From assembly GCF_014635285.1 (NCBI RefSeq), contig NZ_BMCR01000004.1, positions 124,001 through 188,000 of the forward strand: a DNA stretch of 64,000 nt, written 5' to 3'. A program made the translations under genes and the position numbers. The notes beneath the pieces were generated by a model. It saw only the letters and a program-made list of their open reading frames with translations. It was not told the origin of the DNA and did no database searches. This stretch comes from Stappia taiwanensis. Lineage in GTDB: Bacteria > Pseudomonadota > Alphaproteobacteria > Rhizobiales > Stappiaceae. Shown here one piece after another: positions 16,796 through 25,859 of this stretch. Position 1 is the stretch's first letter. Each line of letters starts with the position of its first letter.

Positions 16796-18772
16796 CTATT
16801 CTGCCGGAACCATGCGCTGGCGCGCCGGCTTCGGGGCCCCGACGCGCAGGCGCCGGTCGAACAGCGACAACGCGCCGCCAAAAGCCATCACCAGACAGCC
16901 GAGCCAGATCAGCGTCACCAGCGGCTTGTGGTAGACGCGGATATCCGCGCCGCCGTCGCCATGCACCTCGCCGATCGACACATAAACCTGCGAGAACCCG
17001 AAGGTGACGATGCCCGCCTCGGTGGTCGGCATCTTGCGGGCGGTATAGAGCCGCTTGGCCGGATCCGTTTCGGCCACCTTGACCCCGCCCTTGAGGATGT
17101 CGAAATGGCCGACGTCGTCGATGTAGTTGGGGCCCGTGCGGCGGGCGAGCCCGCCGAAGGTCAGGGTGTAGTCGGCGACCGTCACGCTCTCGCCCGGCCG
17201 GATCGTCACCACCTTTTCCACCTGGAAGGCGGTGGCGGCCACGAGGCCGAGCACGGTGACACCGATGCCGATATGCCCAAGCGCCGTTCCCCAGGCCGCG
17301 CCCGGAAGCCCGACCAGCCGGCGCAGGCCGGTCGACAGTCCCACCTGGGAGAAGCGGGCGCGGGAGAGGATTTCCGCCGCCGCCCCGGCGATCACCCAGA
17401 TGCCGAGACCGAAGCCGAGCGCGGCCAGAATGCGATCGACCCCTTGCAGCCAGGCCACCAGCAGCGTTGCCGCCAGCGCCAGCCCGAGGGCGGCATAGAG
17501 CCGCTGCGACACCGCGTAAAGATCCCCGCGTTTCCAGGCCAGCAGCGGCCCGAACGGCATGGCGATCAAGAGCGGCACCATCAGCGGGCCGAAGGTCAGG
17601 TTGAAGAACGGCGGGCCAACCGAGATCTTCTCACCGCCGACCACTTCCAGCGCGAGCGGATAGAGGGTGCCGACGAAGACGGCAACAGCAGAGACCGTCA
17701 GCAACAGGTTGTTCAGCACCAGCGCGCCCTCGCGGCTGACCGGCGCGAACAGGCCGCCCTGTTTCAGCAGCGGCGCCCGCCAGGCGTAGAGCGCCAGCGA
17801 ACCGCCGACGAAGATAGTCAGGATGCCGAGGATGAAGGTGCCGCGCATCGGATCGGTGGCAAAGGCATGAACGCTGGTCAGCACGCCGGAGCGCACCAGG
17901 AAGGTGCCCAGCAGCGACAGGGAGAAGGCCAGGATCGCCAGCAGCACGGTCCAGACCTTCAGCGCACCGCGCTTTTCCATGACGATGGCCGAATGCAGCA
18001 GCGCTGTGCCCGCCAGCCAGGGCATCAGCGAGGCGTTCTCCACCGGATCCCAGAACCAGTAACCGCCCCAGCCCAGCTCGTAATAGGCCCAGTAGGAGCC
18101 CATGGCGATGCCGAGGGTCAGGAACATCCAGGCCAGCAGCGTCCAGGGCCGGACCCAGCGTGCCCAGGCCGCATCGACCCGGCCGAGGATCAGCGCGGCG
18201 GCGGCGAAGGAGAAGGTGATGGAAAAGCCCACATAGCCGACGTAGAGCAGCGGCGGATGGATCGCGAGACCAACGTCCTGCAGGATCGGGTTGAGATCGT
18301 TGCCTTCCATCGGCGCCGGCGACAGGCGCAGGAACGGATTGGAGGTCACCAGCAGGAACAGCAGAAAGGCAAAGCTCACCATGCCCTGAACGCCCAGGGT
18401 CGCGGCCCGCAGTTCAGCAGGGATGTTGCGTCCGAAGGCGGCGACCAGGGCGCCGAACAGCACCAGGATCAACACCCACAGCAGCATGGAGCCTTCGTGG
18501 TTCCCCCAGACGCCGGTCAGCTTGTAGAGGAACGGCTTGGCCGAATGGGAGTTCTCAACGACGTTCAGAACGGAGAAATCGGAGGTCGCATAGGCCATGG
18601 TCAGTGCGGCAAAGGAGATGCCGACGAACAGGAACATCATGCCCGAGACCGGCGGAGCCACCGCCATCATCCGATCATTGCCGGTCACCGCGCCCCAGAC
18701 CGGCAGCACCGATTGAACCAGCGACAGGATCAGCGCGAGAATCAGCGCGTAGTGTCCGATTTCAACGATCAT
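16796..18772 (-). CDS. ccmF: Cytochrome c haem lyase subunit CcmF/CycK
   Basis: 658-residue polytopic membrane protein of the haem-handling family. It has the tryptophan-rich WWD-type motif GGYWFWDPVENASLMPW near residue 235 and many TM helices throughout. CcmF accepts haem from CcmE and, with CcmH and CcmI, attaches it to apocytochrome c in the periplasm. Length matches the family. Second-to-last gene of the operon, 73 bases downstream of ccmE. Confidence 0.97.
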   Translation of the reverse strand: MIVEIGHYALILALILSLVQSVLPVWGAVTGNDRMMAVAPPVSGMMFLFVGISFAALTMAYATSDFSVLNVVENSHSAKPFLYKLTGVWGNHEGSMLLWVLILVLFGALVAAFGRNIPAELRAATLGVQGMVSFAFLLFLLVTSNPFLRLSPAPMEGNDLNPILQDVGLAIHPPLLYVGYVGFSITFSFAAAALILGRVDAAWARWVRPWTLLAWMFLTLGIAMGSYWAYYELGWGGYWFWDPVENASLMPWLAGTALLHSAIVMEKRGALKVWTVLLAILAFSLSLLGTFLVRSGVLTSVHAFATDPMRGTFILGILTIFVGGSLALYAWRAPLLKQGGLFAPVSREGALVLNNLLLTVSAVAVFVGTLYPLALEVVGGEKISVGPPFFNLTFGPLMVPLLIAMPFGPLLAWKRGDLYAVSQRLYAALGLALAATLLVAWLQGVDRILAALGFGLGIWVIAGAAAEILSRARFSQVGLSTGLRRLVGLPGAAWGTALGHIGIGVTVLGLVAATAFQVEKVVTIRPGESVTVADYTLTFGGLARRTGPNYIDDVGHFDILKGGVKVAETDPAKRLYTARKMPTTEAGIVTFGFSQVYVSIGEVHGDGGADIRVYHKPLVTLIWLGCLVMAFGGALSLFDRRLRVGAPKPARQRMVPAE

Positions 18773-18845
18773 CCCGGCCGTCTCCCCAGTGGTGCGCGCA
18801 CCTTAGTCATTGGCGCCAAGGTCGTGGCGCCGTTTGCAGCGAAGA

Positions 18846-19283
18846 TCATTCCTCGCCCTGCCAGACGCCCTTGCCCTTGAGCGCCTCGGCGACTTCCTTC
18901 GGCATGTAGTTCTCGTCATGCTTGGCGAGAACGCTGTCGGCATGAAACCAGCCATCCGGCTTCATCACGCCTTCGGCAACCACCCCCTGCCCCTCGCGGA
19001 ACAGGTCCGGCAACAGGCCCACATAGACCACCTGCACCGTTTCCACCGTATCGGTCACGGAGAAGCGAACCTCCGCCCCGTCCCGGCGCTCGACGGTGCC
19101 ATCGGCGACAAGCCCGCCGAGGCGGATGCGCTGGCCGTCCGGATGCGCCTTGCCGACAATATCGCTCGGGCTCTGGAAAAACACGATCTGATCGTTGAGG
19201 GCAAACAGGATCAGCCCGACCGCCACGGCGAGCACGCCGCCGGCCGCCGCGATCATCGAAAGGCGTCTTTGCTTGCGGGTCAT
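18846..19283 (-). CDS. ccmE: Periplasmic haem chaperone CcmE/CycJ
   Basis: 145 residues. It has an N-terminal membrane anchor (about residues 8-28) and a beta-barrel periplasmic domain. The motif KHDENYMP contains H122, the residue that binds haem covalently in this family, and the tyrosine that coordinates it. It carries haem from CcmC to CcmF. Sits between ccmI and ccmF. Confidence 0.97.
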   Translation of the reverse strand: MTRKQRRLSMIAAAGGVLAVAVGLILFALNDQIVFFQSPSDIVGKAHPDGQRIRLGGLVADGTVERRDGAEVRFSVTDTVETVQVVYVGLLPDLFREGQGVVAEGVMKPDGWFHADSVLAKHDENYMPKEVAEALKGKGVWQGEE

Positions 19284-19359
19284 GGTGTTCTCGTCCCCGT
19301 CATCTCATCTGGTTGTACCGGCCGCCGGATCCCTCCGGCGAAGTCCTGGCCAATCCGGC

Positions 19360-20544
19360 TCAGGAGCCGATCCCGAGTTCCGCGGCCAGACCGCGCAGCT
19401 TCGCCTGCGCTGCCGGATCATCCTTCAGCGCAACAAGCGCCCGGTCCTTGACTTCGCGCAAGCGGGGGCCATCGCCCAGCACCGCCAACGCCCGCATCAG
19501 CCGCATCCATTCCTCGGCGGAGCCGCCCTCCTCGCTGAGACGGGTGTCAAGCCGGTCAACCATGCCCTTGATCATCTCGGCGCGGTCGCTGGCCGACATC
19601 TCGGCGGCGGCGGCCATGGTCTCGCGATCCGGTCCCGGCAGCGCCGGCGACGGCGGCACTTCGGCGCCGAGCTTCGCCATTTCCATGCGCACCGCCTCGA
19701 CCCAGGCTTCGCCGCCCTTGGCCTCGGCGAGCAGCGCCTTCCAGGCGGCAATGGCCTCGTCCTTGCGGTTTTCCTGGCCGAGCGCCAGCGCGAGGAAGAA
19801 TCTGGGTTTGACCGCCTTGGGGTCAAGCGCAACGGCCCGGTCGAACGCGGCCCGCGCCTCCGCCGTGACGATGCCTTCGGAAAGGATCACCAGCGCTTCG
19901 CCAAGATCGGTTTCCCGGCGCACGTCCGAGCCCACGAGCCGGATGGCATTGCGATAGGCAACAACCGCATCCCCGGTCCGGCCAAGGCGCATATAGACCG
20001 GCGCCAGCACGTCCCAGCCACGTCCATCATTGGGATTGTCGGCCAGATGCTGCTCCACCTTGGCGACAAGCGCCGCCATCGAGCGGTTCTGCTGCGTGTC
20101 CTCAAGCCGCGCGGACAGCGGCTGGTCGGCGAGGTCCGGCGACCCGAGCGCCAGATAGGTGAAAAGAGCGGCGGCGGGAATGGCGATGACCACCGCCACC
20201 TGCAACAGGCCGCTCGCCCCGCGCCGTGCCGGGCTGCCGGACAGGGAGGCCGCCGCGTCCGCCTTGTCTTTCGTGCCAGTCTGCGCACCTGCCCCACCGG
20301 AGGCCTCCGCCTCGCGGCTGGCGGCCAGCAGCCGCCGGGCGATCTCGGTGCGGGCGGCGGTTGCCGCCTCCTCCGACACCAGCCCCCGGTCGAGGTCGCG
20401 CTCGATCTCATCGAGCTGGGCGCGGTAGACTTCCGCGTCATGGGCTGCGGCGGGCGCATGCCCGCGTCGTCCGCGGGCCAGCGGGACCAGCACCGCAAGC
20501 GCAGCGGCGACGGTCAATAGCGCAAAGGCGATCCATAGGGTCAT
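19360..20544 (-). CDS. ccmI: Cytochrome c biogenesis protein CcmI/CycH
   Basis: About 394 residues. The N-terminus has a hydrophobic helix (TLWIAFALLTVAAALAVLVPL) and a RAQLDEIERDLDRGL segment typical of CcmI. A second helix lies near residue 115, and a periplasmic TPR-rich domain follows that binds apocytochrome c. The ATG at 20544 is chosen to start directly before the first TM; ATGs at 20553 and 20574 are in frame and possible. First gene of ccmIEFH. Note that the ccmABC/D export genes are not in this window. Confidence 0.92.
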   Translation of the reverse strand: MTLWIAFALLTVAAALAVLVPLARGRRGHAPAAAHDAEVYRAQLDEIERDLDRGLVSEEAATAARTEIARRLLAASREAEASGGAGAQTGTKDKADAAASLSGSPARRGASGLLQVAVVIAIPAAALFTYLALGSPDLADQPLSARLEDTQQNRSMAALVAKVEQHLADNPNDGRGWDVLAPVYMRLGRTGDAVVAYRNAIRLVGSDVRRETDLGEALVILSEGIVTAEARAAFDRAVALDPKAVKPRFFLALALGQENRKDEAIAAWKALLAEAKGGEAWVEAVRMEMAKLGAEVPPSPALPGPDRETMAAAAEMSASDRAEMIKGMVDRLDTRLSEEGGSAEEWMRLMRALAVLGDGPRLREVKDRALVALKDDPAAQAKLRGLAAELGIGS

Positions 20545-20654
20545 ACCCGGCATATAGACCGCGCATTTGCGCATTTCGCAAGAGCCGGCACCCTGTGACA
20601 GGCGGTCGCGGGGAAAGAAGTTGACCGCCAGATGGTCTTACCCGGGCGAACCGG

Positions 20655-22064
20655 TCAGCCGGTGGCCCGTGTCTCTTGTTTCCGCGAAGACAGGGCGGCC
20701 TTGCGGCTGCGACGCAAAAGGTCGGCGTAATCCTTGCCGAAATGGGTTTCGCACAGGCAAATCGCCGTATCCACGGCGGCAAGATGAGCCGAAAGCCGGG
20801 CCTCAGGCGAATCGGACAAGGCGCCGAGCAAGGCCCGGGTCTTGATCTCCAGTGTCTGGTCCAGTGCCTGCCGGGTGCGGGCGGTGATCTCGTTGGCCGC
20901 CAGGCTTTCCGCCGCATCGCGCATCCGGCTAAGCAGCAACACGCCGCGCTTGGCCTCCTCGATGGTTGGCGTGTCGAGCTGCGGCTGGCCATCGCCATCG
21001 AGCGGCGGCACCGCCAGCGCACGGCGAATGTTGCTGGCCGCCGCCTCCAATTCGCCGGTGATGAAACGGGACAGCGCGCGGCGGGTCGCCGCGATCCGCC
21101 GGTGCCACGCCGGTGCGTCCTCCAGCTCGAATTGCCGATCGAGGGTTTTGACCAGCGCGTGATAACCACCGAGCGCTTCGAACAACACCGCGTTGGAACA
21201 GCCGCCGCACACAATCGCCGCGAACCGTTCCGCCTCGGAAAACGCCATCTCCGCGAAGGCCGCATAGGGCGAGGCCGCGATTTTCCGCAGGTTCGGCGTC
21301 TCCGCCAGATTGCTTGCCAGCAGCAACAGGGCTTCGGGCGCCTCCGCCCGGCGTAGTACCACCGCCGCGATGATGATCGCGTGATCGCGCTTGCGGTCGG
21401 TTACCGCCTTGATCCGCCGGAGCGACGGGCTGCCCGGCTTGAAGTCCCAGACGGTGAGCCGTTCCGGCAGGCTTTCACGCAGCGGGTCGAGCCAGGAGAG
21501 ACCGTGAAACGCCTCCATCATGTCCACGAGATCGCGCAGCGCCCGCTCGCCACCCACCTGCATGGCCAGCCGCTGGCGCGCCCGGTCATCGCCCCGCGCG
21601 ACTGCAAGTTCCTCGTCGATCCGCGGCATCACCAGATCGCGCAGGTCCTCGGCAAGCGTCGCCACCTCTTCCGGCTCCACTTCCAGCCGCAACGCCCGCT
21701 CGCCGGCCGAGGCAAAGGCCTCCGGCGCCACATCGCGTTGCAGCCAGGTCCATATCAGCGGCAGGCTCGCCCGGGTGATCCGGCCGCGCTCCTTGTGCTG
21801 CAAATTCTCATCGACCAGCAGATCGGCGACAGGCGCAAAAAACATCCTCTGCAGCCAGTCGCAGCGCGGCTGACGCGGCAGCCGGTCCACTTCCCCGCGC
21901 CGGGAGGCCTCCATACAGGCATCAAGGATGAGATCGATATGCGGATCGTCCGTGCCCCGCGCTCGTTCATTCTCCAACCCGCGCATCAGCGTGCGCAGCG
22001 CCTGCACCGACAGCGCGTCGAGATAGGATCGGATTTTCACACTCAATTGGTGCCGGTCCGGCAT
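20655..22064 (-). CDS. Conserved hypothetical protein, 469 aa
   Basis: A clearly coding minus-strand frame of 469 residues. I do not recognise the family. It is predicted soluble and mostly helical, rich in Ala, Leu, Arg and Glu, with no signal peptide or TM. The middle has an AFAEMAFSEAERFAAIVCGGCSNAVLFEAL segment (two close cysteines) and the tail ends RSRKAALSSRKQETRATG. Helical repeat content loosely recalls DUF2336-type proteins, but no defining motif was seen. It lies upstream of ccmI on the same strand with a 110-base gap. Confidence 0.75.
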   Translation of the reverse strand: MPDRHQLSVKIRSYLDALSVQALRTLMRGLENERARGTDDPHIDLILDACMEASRRGEVDRLPRQPRCDWLQRMFFAPVADLLVDENLQHKERGRITRASLPLIWTWLQRDVAPEAFASAGERALRLEVEPEEVATLAEDLRDLVMPRIDEELAVARGDDRARQRLAMQVGGERALRDLVDMMEAFHGLSWLDPLRESLPERLTVWDFKPGSPSLRRIKAVTDRKRDHAIIIAAVVLRRAEAPEALLLLASNLAETPNLRKIAASPYAAFAEMAFSEAERFAAIVCGGCSNAVLFEALGGYHALVKTLDRQFELEDAPAWHRRIAATRRALSRFITGELEAAASNIRRALAVPPLDGDGQPQLDTPTIEEAKRGVLLLSRMRDAAESLAANEITARTRQALDQTLEIKTRALLGALSDSPEARLSAHLAAVDTAICLCETHFGKDYADLLRRSRKAALSSRKQETRATG

Positions 22065-22130
22065 CGGCTTCCGCTCGACGACAACAGGGTTTGGAAATGA
22101 GGTATGACCTTCGCAGAAAAGGATTAATCA

Positions 22131-22223
22131 ATGCTTGGCAGCGCGCCGGCGCGCACGCCGACCAACGCCGGCAACGCCTGCACGCGCCCGTCCAGCGACA
22201 AAAAATTACGTAACGTCAGATAG
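22131..22223 (+). CDS. Candidate small ORF, 30 aa
   Basis: A short frame beginning MLGSAPARTPTNAGNA in the gap between two minus-strand genes. Its support is a good ribosome site, AAAAGGA, 8 bases before the ATG and a defined TAG stop. Composition is Ala/Thr/Pro/Arg-rich, typical of any GC-rich frame. It could be translated or chance. Confidence 0.2.
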   Translation: MLGSAPARTPTNAGNACTRPSSDKKLRNVR

Positions 22224-22228
22224 TAAGC

Positions 22229-22681
22229 TCAGGTGATCGGCTGCCAACCGCCGCCCTGACCGCGACAGGCGGAGCCGCGCATGGAGCGTTCTCCGTCCTT
22301 CAGAAGCAGCACATGGGTGTAATCCCGGCACAGGATATTGTTGACCTGATAGTTCGGACCGGCAATCACCCGGCCGCGCACGCCGCTCGACCTGTTGCTC
22401 CAGTCGACGGTCTCGCCGGTGCGATTGGCAACAAGCGCATTGCGCAGAGCGGTGGCCGCCGCCCGGCGGTCCGCGTCCGACAGCGCCTGCCCCGCATCGG
22501 TCTTCAAGAGATCGGCGAGCGCCAGATCGGCCTCGCTCTGGCGCAAGGGCTGTTCACGAAAGGCGCTGCCGAGGAAGCCCCCGCCGACGACAATCGAGCC
22601 ATCCGACGGATCACCCGTTCCCGTGCATCCCGCCATCAGTCCCCCCGCGACGACCACCGCGCCGAGCCTGCCCCAGATCAT
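22229..22681 (-). CDS. Outer-membrane lipoprotein, RT0821/Lpp0805-type surface antigen family
   Basis: 150 residues. A signal peptide ends in the lipobox LMAGC (lipidated C19). The mature part has a glycine stretch, then VDWSNRSSGVRGRVIAGP, and CRDYTHVLLL...GSACRGQGGGWQPIT, the C-terminal pattern of the small 17-kDa/RT0821-like surface antigens of alphaproteobacteria. Exact role unknown; probably a surface or cell-envelope lipoprotein. It stands alone between the feuQ unit and the 469-residue gene. Confidence 0.78.
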   Translation of the reverse strand: MIWGRLGAVVVAGGLMAGCTGTGDPSDGSIVVGGGFLGSAFREQPLRQSEADLALADLLKTDAGQALSDADRRAAATALRNALVANRTGETVDWSNRSSGVRGRVIAGPNYQVNNILCRDYTHVLLLKDGERSMRGSACRGQGGGWQPIT

Positions 22682-22864
22682 GTCGCTTTTCCTGTCCAGC
22701 TCACGTCAATTCCGTTCCTGACCCGCGCGATCCGCGCGGCACCCCACGCAAGGCCTACCCTAAAGCAATGGGCCCGGTGGCTCCATCCACCAAATTTCGG
22801 GATCGGCGCCCAGCGCCGGCCTGCGGCGGGAGAATGGCCGCATCGGCCATCCCGTAGCGCAAGG

Positions 22865-24295
22865 TTACCCATGCCTTTGTGGCCGAACTGCGTCATCGAG
22901 GGCGGGCAATACCAGCCGCGCGCACAAGCCGCCGGACGGCGCCGGCTCCAGGGTGAAGCTCCCCCCATAGAGCCGCGCCAGATCGACGACGATCGACAGA
23001 CCTAGCCCGGTTCCCGGCACCGTTTCATCGAGCCGCCGTCCCCGCTGCAGCGCCTCGGCGCACTCTTCGGGGGAAAGGCCGGGGCCATCGTCGATGACCT
23101 GGATGACGAGCGTTTGACGTGCGTTGCCATCCGGCTCCAGCCCGGCCTCGACCCGCACCCGGCCACGCGCCCATTTGCAGGCGTTGTCGATCAGATTGCC
23201 CGCCAGCTCCTCCAGATCATGCTCCTCGCCGCGAAAGCGCGGGGCGCCGGTCACCTCAAGCGCGAAGTCGAGATCCCGGTCGCGGTAGATCTTCGACATG
23301 GCCCGAATGAGCCGGGCCAGCACCGGTTCCACCTCGGTGGCCGCACCGATCACCCGGCGCTGCGCCGCCATGCGCGCCCGCTCCAGGTGATGATCAACCT
23401 GGGTGCGCATCAGCACCGCCTGTTCGGACACCTTGTCGGCGAAGGGGCCGGGATGGCCGCGCGCCTCATTGACGATCACGCTGAGCGGTGTCTTCAGTGC
23501 ATGAGCCAGATTGCCCACATGGGTGCGCGAGCGTTCCACCACCTCCCGGTTGGAGCGCACCAGCGCGTTCAGCTCCACCGCCAGCGGCGCCAGCTCGGGC
23601 GGCAAATCCTCATCGACGGCCTCCGCATCGCCCTGGCGGACGGCAGCGAGCGAGGCGCTGAGCGCGGCCAGCGGTCTGAGGCCGATCCGCACCTGCAGGA
23701 AGATGGCCGCGACCAGCCCGAGGCCCAGCACGAACAGCGTCAGCGCCACCCGCCCGGCGAAGGTCGCCACCCGGGCCTGCAATTCAGCCGCGTCTCCGGC
23801 GACGGCAATCAGGTAGGCGACCCCTTCGCCGAAGATGATCTTGCGCTGCAACAGGCGCAGTTCACCCCCACGCGGACCGGAAATGGTGGAGCGCAGGTCC
23901 CCGGGACCGGACAGGGGCGGCAGGTCCAGCCGGTCGCCGAACAGCGACTGCGAGGCATAGATCATCTCGCCGCTGCGGGCGTTGGTGACGCTCCAGTACC
24001 AGCCCGAGGCCGGCAGGTCGAAGCGCGGCTCGCCAAGATTGCCCGGCTCCACCGGCTCTTGCGGCGTACCGGCGGCCATCTCACCGACGATCGCCTTCAC
24101 ATAGACATCCAGCCGGGCATCGAAGGACCGTTCGCTGTCCTCCCGGTAGAGCGCGACGAGCACGACCCCGGCCACCGCCAAGGCCAGCACCGACCAGATC
24201 GCCGCGACGGTGATCAGCCGGGTCGACAGGGCGCGCTTGCCGGATCGGCGCCGCTTGGTGGCCTGCGCCTCAGGCATCGGCGGCGGCATCCCCAT
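22865..24295 (-). CDS. feuQ: Sensor histidine kinase FeuQ-like
   Basis: 476-residue inner-membrane kinase. TM1 is at about residues 30-50, the periplasmic sensor at about 51-180 and TM2 at about 181-203. A HAMP-like linker, the H-box NLAHALKTPLSVIVNEARG (H265) and a HATPase with DDGPGLS and GTGLGLSIVVDLARLYGG follow. The NLAHALKTPL H-box is that of PhoQ/FeuQ kinases. In Sinorhizobium meliloti FeuQ acts with FeuP and is needed for osmoadaptation through cyclic glucan export. Its start overlaps the feuP stop by 26 bases. Symbol assigned from the partner and the feuN-like gene upstream. Confidence 0.83.
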   Translation of the reverse strand: MGMPPPMPEAQATKRRRSGKRALSTRLITVAAIWSVLALAVAGVVLVALYREDSERSFDARLDVYVKAIVGEMAAGTPQEPVEPGNLGEPRFDLPASGWYWSVTNARSGEMIYASQSLFGDRLDLPPLSGPGDLRSTISGPRGGELRLLQRKIIFGEGVAYLIAVAGDAAELQARVATFAGRVALTLFVLGLGLVAAIFLQVRIGLRPLAALSASLAAVRQGDAEAVDEDLPPELAPLAVELNALVRSNREVVERSRTHVGNLAHALKTPLSVIVNEARGHPGPFADKVSEQAVLMRTQVDHHLERARMAAQRRVIGAATEVEPVLARLIRAMSKIYRDRDLDFALEVTGAPRFRGEEHDLEELAGNLIDNACKWARGRVRVEAGLEPDGNARQTLVIQVIDDGPGLSPEECAEALQRGRRLDETVPGTGLGLSIVVDLARLYGGSFTLEPAPSGGLCARLVLPALDDAVRPQRHG

Positions 24296-24947
24296 CGGCG
24301 ATCCGGTAGCCGAGCCCGCGTACGGTCTCGATCAGATCGGCGTCGACCTTCTTGCGCAGCCGGCCGATGAAAACCTCGATGGTGTTGGAATCCCGGTCGA
24401 AGTCCTGATCGTACAGATGTTCGATCAACTCGGTGCGCGAGACGATCCGGCCCTTGTGGTGCATCAGGTAGGAGAGCAGACGGAACTCGTGCGAGGTGAG
24501 CTTGATCGTCATGCCGTCGCGGGTGACCTTGCCGGCGCGAATGTCGAGGCGGATCGCGCCGACGCTGATTTCGTTGCTGGCGTGGCCGGCGGCCCGGCGC
24601 AACAGGGCGCGCAGACGGGCAACCACCTCCTCCATGTGGAACGGCTTGGCGACATAATCATCGGCGCCGGCGTCGATGCCAGCGACCTTGTCGCTCCAGC
24701 GGTCGCGGGCGGTGAGAATCAGCACCGGCATGGCGCGGCCGTCCCGGCGCCAGCGCTCCAGCACACTCAGCCCGTCCAGCACCGGCAGGCCGAGATCGAG
24801 AACCACCGCGTCATAGGGCTCGGTATCGCCGAGGAAATGCCCTTCCTCGCCATCATGTGCGGTATCGACCACATATCCGGCTTCCGTCAGAGCCTCGACC
24901 AGTTGCCGGTTCAGGTCCCGGTCGTCTTCCACCACCAGCAAACGCAT
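24270..24947 (-). CDS. feuP: Response regulator FeuP-like (OmpR/PhoP family)
   Basis: 225 residues. The receiver begins MRLLVVEDDRDLNRQL, with D51 as phosphoacceptor and the KPFHMEEV lysine. The DGEEGHFLGDTEPYDAVVLDLGLP run is the part I recognise as FeuP-like. The C-terminal winged helix has LTSHEFRLLSYLMHHKGR and ends in the GLGYRI motif. Expected targets by analogy include cyclic beta-glucan export (ndvA) and osmotic-response genes, none of which is in this window. Middle gene of the feuN-feuP-feuQ order. Confidence 0.86.
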   Translation of the reverse strand: MRLLVVEDDRDLNRQLVEALTEAGYVVDTAHDGEEGHFLGDTEPYDAVVLDLGLPVLDGLSVLERWRRDGRAMPVLILTARDRWSDKVAGIDAGADDYVAKPFHMEEVVARLRALLRRAAGHASNEISVGAIRLDIRAGKVTRDGMTIKLTSHEFRLLSYLMHHKGRIVSRTELIEHLYDQDFDRDSNTIEVFIGRLRKKVDADLIETVRGLGYRIADGDAAADA

Positions 24948-25009
24948 TGTTGACGCAATCCTTCATTTGGGAAACTGCCACTGTGGCGGCCGCAAGACGT
25001 GGCCGCCGC

Positions 25010-25345
25010 TCAGTTCAGCACCTGGCCGGTGCGGGCATCGACCACCCGTGTGACCAGCCGTTCGCCGCTCAAGACCGACAGACGGTACACCAGCCGCCCC
25101 CCTTCCTCGCACAGTTCGGCGCGAACGATCTCCCCCCGCACGGCCCCGGCGATGGCGCCAAGGGGTTGGGCCTGACCGTTGGCGACGGCCGCACGGGCCT
25201 GGGACGGACTGAGGCAAGCGGCCATGGCGGCCTGCGGCACGGCCAGAACGGCAAGGGCGGCCAGCGCAAACGCGACAGCCTGCCGGCGAAGGGCCGGGGC
25301 AAAGCTGCTGGCGCAGCGGCGAAGGGGGCGGGCGATCCAGAACAT
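25010..25345 (-). CDS. feuN: Periplasmic PepSY-type small protein, FeuN-like modulator of FeuPQ
   Basis: 111 residues. A long basic N-region and hydrophobic core (about residues 22-43) form a signal peptide ending AAMAA. The mature part, about 68 residues, is a single PepSY-like module ending VVDARTGQVLN. It has two cysteines (C44, C79) that could pair. It lies 62 bases upstream of feuP on the same strand, the position of S. meliloti feuN, whose small periplasmic product modulates FeuPQ signalling. TAAGG lies 8 bases before the ATG. Orthology is inferred from position and export, not from recognised sequence identity. Confidence 0.6.
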   Translation of the reverse strand: MFWIARPLRRCASSFAPALRRQAVAFALAALAVLAVPQAAMAACLSPSQARAAVANGQAQPLGAIAGAVRGEIVRAELCEEGGRLVYRLSVLSGERLVTRVVDARTGQVLN

Positions 25346-25439
25346 GAGGGCGACCTTAGCGTTTCCTGCCTGAATAGCATATGAACGGAATGCTCATCTC
25401 GAGCCGCAACTGGACATTCTCAGGCAGCCTCCCCCTGGT

Positions 25440-25859
25440 CTACCGGCCACCGCCGCCCGGTCCTTTGCCCGCCCGTGTCGCCCGCACCGCCCCTTGCAGT
25501 CCATCGACCAAAAACAGGCTGACGAGGATGCCGCCGGCCCAGTCATCGAGCGGCGCCGGCAAGGCGGCGACGTCCCAGGCAAAACCGAAGATGCTGTCGG
25601 CGATCACCGCCGCCCACCACAGCCCAAGCGGCAGCACGAACAGCAGCCGGCCGAGCCGGGCGGCGGTGAAGAAATGCCCCTGTTCGGCCAAGAGCACCGC
25701 GCGCGCCTCCGCCCGCGCGGCCAACTCGCCGCGTATTGCCTCCGCCGCCAGACCGACCGACAGACGCTTCGCCTCGCTTTGCGCCGCCACCCGGCGATCC
25801 AGATGGGCAAGCAGCAGCCGCGCCAGCGGTCCGGCGACGAGCCGGAGCAGTCCGATCAT
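25440..25859 (-). CDS. Putative holin (GTA/phage 3-TM holin-like membrane protein)
   Basis: 139 residues from the ATG at 25859, chosen because it overlaps the lysozyme stop by 4 bases (ATGA coupling). The N-terminal part has a hydrophobic or amphipathic start (MIGLLRLVAGPLARLLL) and a charged helix. It is followed by LGRLLFVLPLGLWWAAVIADSIFGF and WAGGILVSLFLVDGLQGAV as two clear TM segments. The layout resembles the small holins linked to GTA release. Last gene of the GTA-oriented run. Function inferred from topology and neighbour. Confidence 0.6.
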   Translation of the reverse strand: MIGLLRLVAGPLARLLLAHLDRRVAAQSEAKRLSVGLAAEAIRGELAARAEARAVLLAEQGHFFTAARLGRLLFVLPLGLWWAAVIADSIFGFAWDVAALPAPLDDWAGGILVSLFLVDGLQGAVRATRAGKGPGGGGR

